A stretch of 64,000 nt of DNA from Henricia sp. BOLD:AAB3569 (lineage: Eukaryota; Echinodermata; Asteroidea; Spinulosida; Echinasteridae): positions 62,001 to 126,000 of the forward strand of contig JBBELK010000324.1 of NCBI GenBank assembly GCA_037783545.1, in the 5' to 3' direction. How positions within the stretch are numbered: the first letter of the stretch is position 1; each line of letters starts with the position of its first letter. Below the pieces are notes generated by a model. The model made no database searches. It had not been told where the DNA came from and saw only the letters and a list, made by a program, of their open reading frames with translations. A program made the position numbers and the translations under genes. Of the stretch, positions 55,688-64,000 are shown piece by piece.

Positions 55688-56570
55688 GTGCGCAATATAG
55701 AGTGCTTGGAGCATGCAAAATTTGAAGTTCGTCGGAACATTTTTCGACCTCCAAATTTGCCGACTTTGGACCACACTTTGACCAAAATCCCGTCCCAAAC
55801 TGGGCCGTGTCAACGACAGTCCGATGGACTGAGCATGCGCACGAGTCAGGAGTACCCCAAAGAGGTGTGTACAGACAGCCACAGGTTGCGGGAGCATCCA
55901 GGAAGCTCCAATCCCTTTTTTCCTAAACTCTGAAATTTCTCTGCCATTTCCCGGCGAAAGTCTGTCAATTTTTTAGGACAAGTGCGCAATACAGAGTGCT
56001 TGGAGCATGCAAAATTTGAAGTTCGTCGGAACATTTTTCGACCTCCAAATTTGCCGACTTTGGACCACACTTTGACCAAAATCCCGTCCCAAACTGGGCC
56101 GTGTCAACGACAGTCCGATGGACTGAGCATGCGCACGAGTCAGGAGTACCCCAAAGAGGTGTGTACAGACAGCCACAGGTTGCGGGAGCATCCAGGAAGC
56201 TCCAATCCCTTTTTTCCTAAACTCTGAAATTTCTCTGCCATTTCCCGGCGAAAGTCTGTCAATTTTTTAGGACAAGTGCGCAATATAGAGTGCTTGGAGC
56301 ATGCAAAATTTGAAGTTCGTCGGAAAATTTTTCGACCTCTAAATTTGCCGACGTTTGGACCACACTTTGACAAAAATCCCGTCCCAAACTGGGCCGTGTC
56401 AACGACAGTCCGATGGACTGAGCATGCGCACGAGTCAGGAGTACACCAAAGAGGTGTGTACAGACAGCCACAGGTTGCGGGAGCATCCAGGAAGCTCCAA
56501 CCCCTTTTTTCCTAAACCCTGAAATTTCTCTGCCATTTCCCGGCGAAAGTCTGTCAATTTTTTAGGACAA
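55393..56570 (+). repeat. 4-mer HOR, copy 1 (1,178 bp)
   Basis: Starts 55393 (G), 55688 (A), 55982 (A with AATACAGAG), 56276 (B/F chimera: GGAAAATT, CTCTAAA, TTGACAAAAAT and CCCTG). 295+294+294+295 gives 1,178 bp. Confidence 0.92.
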
Positions 56571-57748
56571 GTGCGCAATATATAGTGCTTGGAGCATGCA
56601 AAATTTGAAGTTCGTCGGAACATTTTTCGACCTGCAAATCTGCCGACGTTTGGACCACACTTTGACCAAAATCCCGTCCCAAACTGGGCCGTGTCAACGA
56701 CAGTCCGATGGACTGAGCATGCGCACGAGTCAGGAGTACACCAAAGAGGTGTGTACAGACAGCCACAGGTTGCGGGAGCATCCAGGAAGCTCCAACCCCT
56801 TTTTTCCTAAACTCTGAAATTTCTCTGCCATTTCCCGGCGAAAGTCTGTCAATTTTTGAGGACAAGTGCGCAATATAGAGTGCTTGGAGCATGCAAAATT
56901 TGAAGTTCGTCGGAACATTTTTCGACCTCCAAATTTGCCGACTTTGGACCACACTTTGACCAAAATCCCGTCCCAAACTGGGCCGTGTCAACGACAGTCC
57001 GATGGACTGAGCATGCGCACGAGTCAGGAGTACCCCAAAGAGGTGTGTACAGACAGCCACAGGTTGCGGGAGCATCCAGGAAGCTCCAATCCCTTTTTTC
57101 CTAAACTCTGAAATTTCTCTGCCATTTCCCGGCGAAAGTCTGTCAATTTTTTAGGACAAGTGCGCAATACAGAGTGCTTGGAGCATGCAAAATTTGAAGT
57201 TCGTCGGAACATTTTTCGACCTCCAAATTTGCCGACTTTGGACCACACTTTGACCAAAATCCCGTCCCAAACTGGGCCGTGTCAACGACAGTCCGATGGA
57301 CTGAGCATGCGCACGAGTCAGGAGTACCCCAAAGAGGTGTGTACAGACAGCCACAGGTTGCGGGAGCATCCAGGAAGCTCCAATCCCTTTTTTCCTAAAC
57401 TCTGAAATTTCTCTGCCATTTCCCGGCGAAAGTCTGTCAATTTTTTAGGACAAGTGCGCAATATAGAGTGCTTGGAGCATGCAAAATTTGAAGTTCGTCG
57501 GAAAATTTTTCGACCTCTAAAATTGCCGACGTTTGGACCACACTTTGACAAAAATCCCGTCCCAAACTGGGCCGTGTCAACGACAGTCCGATGGACTGAG
57601 CATGCGCACGAGTCAGGAGTACACCAAAGAGGTGTGTACAGACAGCCACAGGTTGCGGGAGCATCCAGGAAGCTCCAACCCCTTTTTTCCTAAACTCTGA
57701 AATTTCTCTGCCATTTCCCGGCGAAAGTCTGTCAATTTTTTAGGACAA
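56571..57748 (+). repeat. 4-mer HOR, copy 2 (1,178 bp)
   Basis: Starts 56571 (G), 56866 (A), 57160 (A with AATACAGAG), 57454 (B with TTGACAAAAAT but without CCCTG; private CTAAAATTG). Confidence 0.92.
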
Positions 57749-58631
57749 GTGCGCAATATAGAGTGCTTGGAGCATGCAAAATTTGAAGTTCGTCGGAACA
57801 TTTTTCGACCTCCAAATTTGCCGACTTTGGACCACACTTTGACCAAAATCCCGTCCCAAACTGGGCCGTGTCAACGACAGTCCGATGGACTGAGCATGCG
57901 CACGAGTCAGGAGTACCCCAAAGAGGTGTGTACAGACAGCCACAGGTTGCGGGAGCATCCAGGAAGCTCCAATCCCTTTTTTCCTAAACTCTGAAATTTC
58001 TCTGCCATTTCCCGGCGAAAGTCTGTCAATTTTTTAGGACAAGTGCGCAATACAGAGTGCTTGGAGCATGCAAAATTTGAAGTTCGTCGGAACATTTTTC
58101 GACCTCCAAATTTGCCGACTTTGGACCACACTTTGACCAAAATCCCGTCCCAAACTGGGCCGTGTCAACGACAGTCCGATGGACTGAGCATGCGCACGAG
58201 TCAGGAGTACCCCAAAGAGGTGTGTACAGACAGCCACAGGTTGCGGGAGCATCCAGGAAGCTCCAATCCCTTTTTTCCTAAACTCTGAAATTTCTCTGCC
58301 ATTTCCCGGCGAAAGTCTGTCAATTTTTTAGGACAAGTGCGCAATATAGAGTGCTTGGAGCATGCAAAATTTGAAGTTCGTCGGAAAATTTTTCGACCTC
58401 TAAATTTGCCGACGTTTGGACCACACTTTGACAAAAATCCCGTCCCAAACTGGGCCGTGTCAACGACAGTCCGATGGACTGAGCATGCGCACGAGTCAGG
58501 AGTACACCAAAGAGGTGTGTACAGACAGCCACAGGTTGCGGGAGCATCCAGGAAGCTCCAACCCCTTTTTTCCTAAACCCTGAAATTTCTCTGCCATTTC
58601 CCGGCGAAAGTCTGTCAATTTTATAGGACAA
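57749..58631 (+). repeat. 4-mer HOR, copy 3 lacking the G unit (883 bp)
   Basis: Starts 57749 (A), 58043 (A with AATACAGAG), 58337 (B/F chimera with CCCTG, TTATAGG). The G monomer that should open the copy is missing, so an exchange removed exactly one monomer. Confidence 0.9.
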
Positions 58632-58926
58632 GTGCGCAATATATAGTGCTTGGAGCATGCAAAATTTGAAGTTCGTCGGAACATTTTTCGACCTGCAAAT
58701 CTGCCGACGTTTGGACCACACTTTGACCAAAATCCCGTCCCAAACTGGGCCGTGTCAACGACAGTCCGATGGACTGAGCATGCGCACGAGTCAGGAGTAC
58801 ACCAAAGAGGTGTGTACAGACAGCCACAGGTTGCGGGAGCATCCAGGAAGCTCCAACCCCTTTTTTCCTAAACTCTGAAATTTCTCTGCCATTTCCCGGC
58901 GAAAGTCTGTCAATTTTTTAGGACAA
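58632..58926 (+). repeat. Class G monomer between HORs
   Basis: ATATATAGTG and CTGCAAATCTG. It links the 4-mer array to the 8-mer array; both use this class. Confidence 0.88.
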
Positions 58927-61284
58927 GTGCGCAATATAGAGTGCTTGGAGCATGCAAAATTTGAAGTTCGTCGGAACATTTTTCGACCTCCAAATTTGCC
59001 GACTTTGGACCACACTTTGACCAAAATCCCGTCCCAAACTGGGCCGTGTCAACGACAGTCCGATGGACTGAGCATGCGCACGAGTCAGGAGTACCCCAAA
59101 GAGGTGTGTACAGACAGCCACAGGTTGCGGGAGCATCCAGGAAGCTCCAATCCCTTTTTTCCTAAACTCTGAAATTTCTCTGCCATTTCCCGGCGAAAGT
59201 CTGTCAATTTTTTAGGACAAGTGCGCAATATAGAGTGCTTGGAGCATGCAAAATTTGAAGTTCGTCGGAACATTTTTCGACCTCCAAATTTGCCGACTTT
59301 GGACCACACTTTGACCAAAATCCCGTCCCAAACTGGGCCGTGTCAACGACAGTCCGATGGACTGAGCATGCGCACGAGTCAGGAGTACCCCCAAAGAGGT
59401 GTGTACAGACAGCCACAGGTTGCGGGAGCATCCAGGAAGCTCCAATCCCTTTTTTCCTAAACTCTGAAATTTCTCTGCCATTTCCCGGCGAAAGTCTGTC
59501 AATTTTTTAGGACAAGTGCGCAATATAGAGTGCTTGGAGCATGCAAAATTTGAAGTTCGTCGGAACATTTTTCGACCTCCAAATTTGCCGACGTTTGGAC
59601 CACACTTTGACCAAAATCCCGTCCCAAACTGGGCCGTGTCAACGACAGTCCGATGGACTGAGCATGCGCACGAGTCAGGAGTACACCAAAGAGGTGTGTA
59701 CAGACAGCCACAGGTTGCGGGAGCATCCAGGAAGCTCCAACCCCTTTTTTCCTAAACTCTGAAATTTCTCTGCCATTTCCCAGCGAAAGTCTGTCAATTT
59801 TTTAGGACAAGTGCGCAATATAGAGTGCTTGGAGCATGCAAAATTTGAAGTTCGTCGGAACATTTTTCGACCTCCAAATTTGCCGACGTTTGGACCACAC
59901 TTTGACCAAAATCCCGTCCCAAACTGGGCCGTGTCAACGACAGTTCGATGGACTGAGCATGCGCACGAGTCAGGAGTACACCAAAGAGGTGTGTACAGAC
60001 AGCCACAGGTTGCGGGAGCATCCAGGAAGCTCCAACCCCTTTTTTCCTAAACCCTGAAATTTCTCTGCCATTTCCCGGCGAAAGTCTGTCAATTTTTTAG
60101 GACAAGTGCGCAATATATAGTGCTTGGAGCATGCAAAATTTGAAGTTCGTCGGAACATTTTTCGACCTGCAAATCTGCCGACGTTTGGACCACACTTTGA
60201 CCAAAATCCCGTCCCAAACTGGGCCGTGTCAACGACAGTCCGATGGACTGAGCATGCGCACGAGTCAGGAGTACACCAAAGAGGTGTGTACAGACAGCCA
60301 CAGGTTGCGGGAGCATCCAGGAAGCTCCAACCCCTTTTTTCCTAAACTCTGAAATTTCTCTGCCATTTCCCGGCGAAAGTCTGTCAATTTTTTAGGACAA
60401 GTGCGCAATATAGAGTGCTTGGAGCATGCAAAATTTGAAGTTCGTCGGAAAATTTTTCGACCTCCAAATTTGCCGACTTTGGACCACACTTTGACCAAAA
60501 TCCCGTCCCAAACTGGGCCGTGTCAACGACAGTCCGATGGACTGAGCATGCGCACGAGTCAGGAGTACCCCAAAGAGGTGTGTACAGACAGCCACAGGTT
60601 GCGGGAGCATCCAGGAAGCTCCAATCCCTTTTTTCCTAAACTCTGAAATTTCTCTGCCATTTCCCGGCGAAAGTCTGTCAATTTTTTAGGACAAGTGCGC
60701 AATATAGAGTGCTTGGAGCATGCAAAATTTGAAGTTCGTCGGAAAATTTTTCGACCTCTAAATTTGCCGACGTTTGGACCACACTTTGACAAAAATCCCG
60801 TCCCAAACTGGGCCGTGTCAACGACAGTCCGATGGACTGAGCATGCGCACGAGTCAGGAGTACACCAAAGAGGTGTGTACAGACAGCCACAGGTTGCGGG
60901 AGCATCCAGGAAGCTCCAACCCCTTTTTTCCTAAACCCTGAAATTTCTCTGCCATTTCCCGGCGAAAGTCTGTCAATTTTTTAGGACAAGTGCGCAATAT
61001 ATAGTGCTTGGAGCATGCAAAATTTGAAGTTCGTCGGAACATTTTTCGACCTGCAAATCTGCCGACGTTTGGACCACACTTTGACCAAAATCCCGTCCCA
61101 AACTGGGCCGTGTCAACGACAGTCCGATGGACTGAGCATGCGCACGAGTCAGGAGTACACCAAAGAGGTGTGTACAGACAGCCACAGGTTGCGGGAGCAT
61201 CCAGGAAGCTCCAACCCCTTTTTTCCTAAACTCTGAAATTTCTCTGCCATTTCCCGGCGAAAGTCTGTCAATTTTTTAGGACAA
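58927..61284 (+). repeat. 8-mer HOR of right edge, copy 1 (2,358 bp)
   Basis: Starts 58927 (A), 59221 (A with an extra C: GTACCCCC), 59516 (CCCAGCG), 59811 (CAGTTCGATG, F), 60106 (G), 60401 (A with GGAAAATT), 60695 (B/F chimera), 60990 (G). Confidence 0.93.
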
Positions 61285-63641
61285 GTGCGCAATATAGAGT
61301 GCTTGGAGCATGCAAAATTTGAAGTTCGTCGGAACATTTTTCGACCTCCAAATTTGCCGACTTTGGACCACACTTTGACCAAAATCCCGTCCCAAACTGG
61401 GCCGTGTCAACGACAGTCCGATGGACTGAGCATGCGCACGAGTCAGGAGTACCCCAAAGAGGTGTGTACAGACAGCCACAGGTTGCGGGAGCATCCAGGA
61501 AGCTCCAATCCCTTTTTTCCTAAACTCTGAAATTTCTCTGCCATTTCCCGGCGAAAGTCTGTCAATTTTTTAGGACAAGTGCGCAATATAGAGTGCTTGG
61601 AGCATGCAAAATTTGAAGTTCGTCGGAACATTTTTCGACCTCCAAATTTGCCGACTTTGGACCACACTTTGACCAAAATCCCGTCCCAAACTGGGCCGTG
61701 TCAACGACAGTCCGATGGACTGAGCATGCGCACGAGTCAGGAGTACCCCCAAAGAGGTGTGTACAGACAGCCACAGGTTGCGGGAGCATCCAGGAAGCTC
61801 CAATCCCTTTTTTCCTAAACTCTGAAATTTCTCTGCCATTTCCCGGCGAAAGTCTGTCAATTTTTTAGGACAAGTGCGCAATATAGAGTGCTTGGAGCAT
61901 GCAAAATTTGAAGTTCGTCGGAACATTTTTCGACCTCCAAATTTGCCGACGTTTGGACCACACTTTGACCAAAATCCCGTCCCAAACTGGGCCGTGTCAA
62001 CGACAGTCCGATGGACTGAGCATGCGCACGAGTCAGGAGTACACCAAAGAGGTGTGTACAGACAGCCACAGGTTGCGGGAGCATCCAGGAAGCTCCAACC
62101 CCTTTTTTCCTAAACTCTGAAATTTCTCTGCCATTTCCCAGCGAAAGTCTGTCAATTTTTTAGGACAAGTGCGCAATATAGAGTGCTTGGAGCATGCAAA
62201 ATTTGAAGTTCGTCGGAACATTTTTCGACCTCCAAATTTGCCGACGTTTGGACCACACTTTGACCAAAATCCCGTCCCAAACTGGGCCGTGTCAACGACA
62301 GTTCGATGGACTGAGCATGCGCACGAGTCAGGAGTACACCAAAGAGGTGTGTACAGACAGCCACAGGTTGCGGGAGCATCCAGGAAGCTCCAACCCCTTT
62401 TTTCCTAAACCCTGAAATTTCTCTGCCATTTCCCGGCGAAAGTCTGTCAATTTTTTAGGACAAGTGCGCAATATATAGTGCTTGGAGCATGCAAAATTTG
62501 AAGTTCGTCGGAACATTTTTCGACCTGCAAATCTGCCGACGTTTGGACCACACTTTGACCAAAATCCCGTCCCAAACTGGGCCGTGTCAACGACAGTCCG
62601 ATGGACTGAGCATGCGCACGAGTCAGGAGTACACCAAAGAGGTGTGTACAGACAGCCACAGGTTGCGGGAGCATCCAGGAAGCTCCAACCCCTTTTTTCC
62701 TAAACTCTGAAATTTCTCTGCCATTTCCCGGCGAAAGTCTGTCAATTTTTTAGGACAAGTGCGCAATATAGAGTGCTTGGAGCATGCAAAATTTGAAGTT
62801 CGTCGGAAAATTTTTCGACCTCCAAATTTGCCGACTTTGGACCACACTTTGACCAAAATCCCGTCCCAAACTGGGCCGTGTCAACGACAGTCCGATGGAC
62901 TGAGCATGCGCACGAGTCAGGAGTACCCCAAAGAGGTGTGTACAGACAGCCACAGGTTGCGGGAGCATCCAGGAAGCTCCAATCCCTTTTTTCCTAAACT
63001 CTGAAATTTCTCTGCCATTTCCCGGCGAAAGTCTGTCAATTTTTTAGGACAAGTGCGCAATATAGAGTGCTTGGAGCATGCAAAATTTGAAGTTCGTCGG
63101 AAAATTTTTCGACCTCTAAATTTGCCGACGTTTGGACCACACTTTGACAAAAATCCCGTCCCAAACTGGGCCGTGTCAACGACAGTCCGATGGACTGAGC
63201 ATGCGCACGAGTCAGGAGTACACCAAAGAGGTGTGTACAGACAGCCACAGGTTGCGGGAGCATCCAGGAAGCTCCAACCCCTTTTTCCTAAACCCTGAAA
63301 TTTCTCTGCCATTTCCCGGCGAAAGTCTGTCAATTTTTTAGGACAAGTGCGCAATATATAGTGCTTGGAGCATGCAAAATTTGAAGTTCGTCGGAACATT
63401 TTTCGACCTGCAAATCTGCCGACGTTTGGACCACACTTTGACCAAAATCCCGTCCCAAACTGGGCCGTGTCAACGACAGTCCGATGGACTGAGCATGCGC
63501 ACGAGTCAGGAGTACACCAAAGAGGTGTGTACAGACAGCCACAGGTTGCGGGAGCATCCAGGAAGCTCCAACCCCTTTTTTCCTAAACTCTGAAATTTCT
63601 CTGCCATTTCCCGGCGAAAGTCTGTCAATTTTTTAGGACAA
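61285..63641 (+). repeat. 8-mer HOR of right edge, copy 2 (2,357 bp)
   Basis: Starts 61285, 61579, 61874, 62169, 62464, 62759, 63053, 63347, with the same variants as copy 1. The only difference I saw is one T lost in the C4T6 tract of the unit at 63053. Confidence 0.93.
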
Positions 63642-64000
63642 GTGCGCAATATAGAGTGCTTGGAGCATGCAAAATTTGAAGTTCGTCGGAACATTTTTCG
63701 ACCTCCAAATTTGCCGACTTTGGACCACACTTTGACCAAAATCCCGTCCCAAACTGGGCCGTGTCAACGACAGTCCGATGGACTGAGCATGCGCACGAGT
63801 CAGGAGTACCCCAAAGAGGTGTGTACAGACAGCCACAGGTTGCGGGAGCATCCAGGAAGCTCCAATCCCTTTTTTCCTAAACTCTGAAATTTCTCTGCCA
63901 TTTCCCGGCGAAAGTCTGTCAATTTTTTAGGACAAGTGCGCAATATAGAGTGCTTGGAGCATGCAAAATTTGAAGTTCGTCGGAACATTTTTCGACCTCC
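63642..64000 (+). repeat. Class A monomer and partial unit at right edge
   Basis: A complete class A monomer (63642) and 65 bases of the next unit, which end at the window edge. They fit the start of a third 8-mer copy or another 4-mer; the sequence stops before the diagnostic site. Confidence 0.85.

Larger units (their letters stand above)
1..64000 (+). repeat. 295-bp satellite DNA array filling the window
   Basis: The sequence is one head-to-tail tandem array. The GTGCGCAAT start motif recurs every 295 bp from 110 to 63936, with steps of 294, 296 or 299 bp where monomers carry small indels. There are about 220 units, including eight truncated ones. No inverted monomer, foreign insertion or unique spacer was seen. 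Hand count of the consensus gives 76 C, 68 G and 15 CpG in 295 bases. Most copies differ from the consensus at zero to four positions, and the differences are shared by subsets of copies in fixed order, which defines higher-order repeats. Known behaviour of such arrays (inference here) is centromeric or heterochromatic location with homogenisation by unequal exchange. The monomer is not one I recognise. Confidence 0.98.

Noticed and set aside
1..64000. CRISPR array
   Set aside because: Repeats are contiguous 295-bp units with no unique spacers, and no cas genes are present.
1..64000. Ribosomal DNA intergenic spacer repeats
   Set aside because: No rRNA sequence is seen in 64 kb, and the HOR structure is unlike short spacer subrepeat blocks.
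1..64000. Inverted monomers or array strand switch
   Set aside because: All units from the left to the right edge read GTGCGCAAT in the same direction.

Overview
The whole 64,000-base window is one tandem satellite DNA array. I see no gene, RNA gene, transposon or unique sequence in it, and the array runs off both ends: the window opens and closes inside a monomer. The repeat unit is 295 bp (hand count of the consensus: about 49% GC, 15 CpG). About 220 units lie head to tail in one orientation, each usually only a few bases from the consensus. This points to a eukaryotic heterochromatic (centromeric, pericentromeric or subtelomeric) array from a long-read assembly. I do not recognise the monomer and cannot name the organism. 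Monomer positions (r1 to r295) are counted from the GTGCGCAAT motif; the first full unit is 110-404.

Monomers fall into recurrent classes. A: one G lost (GACTTTGG), plus AGTACCCC and CCAATCCC; 294 bp. B: GGAAAATTTTT or CGAAAAATTTTT with CTYTAAA, often TTTATCTG. C: GCAACATTTG. D: AGTGTTTGG, usually with AATCTG and CTGACATT. E: AATTAGCC, often with CCCAGCG. F: TAAACCCTG. G: CTGCAAATCTG. T: TTTGTCC with CCCAGCG. X: a 5-bp deletion (AATCCCAAAC). X185: a truncated monomer. K: a CTAG insertion. The classes recur in fixed order as higher-order repeats (HORs).

Layout. 1-10.4 kb: A-B-C-D-E(-F-G) HORs. 10.4-16 kb: a 5-mer HOR of 1,453 bp with K monomers and 26-bp-deleted monomers. 17.8-22.5 kb: an 8-mer of 2,355 bp present twice. 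22.5-31.3 kb: HORs built on X + X185 pairs (1,345 bp three times, 1,055 bp twice). 30.9-39.8 kb: a 4.3-4.6 kb HOR present twice, differing by one monomer. 40.5-52.1 kb: a rearranged second copy of the 1-10.4 kb region; 42.1-49.9 kb of it carries a burst of one-base indels that looks like poor assembly polishing. 53.6-64 kb: a 7-mer, then a 4-mer (1,178 bp), then an 8-mer (2,358 bp), all made from A, B, E, F and G monomers.

The nested HORs, chimeric monomers and shared deletions are what unequal crossing-over and gene conversion produce. The monomer is rich in short dyad symmetries, concentrated in and next to a GC-richer half. It also holds one half-match to a CENP-B box. A centromeric role is possible, but the sequence alone does not show it.
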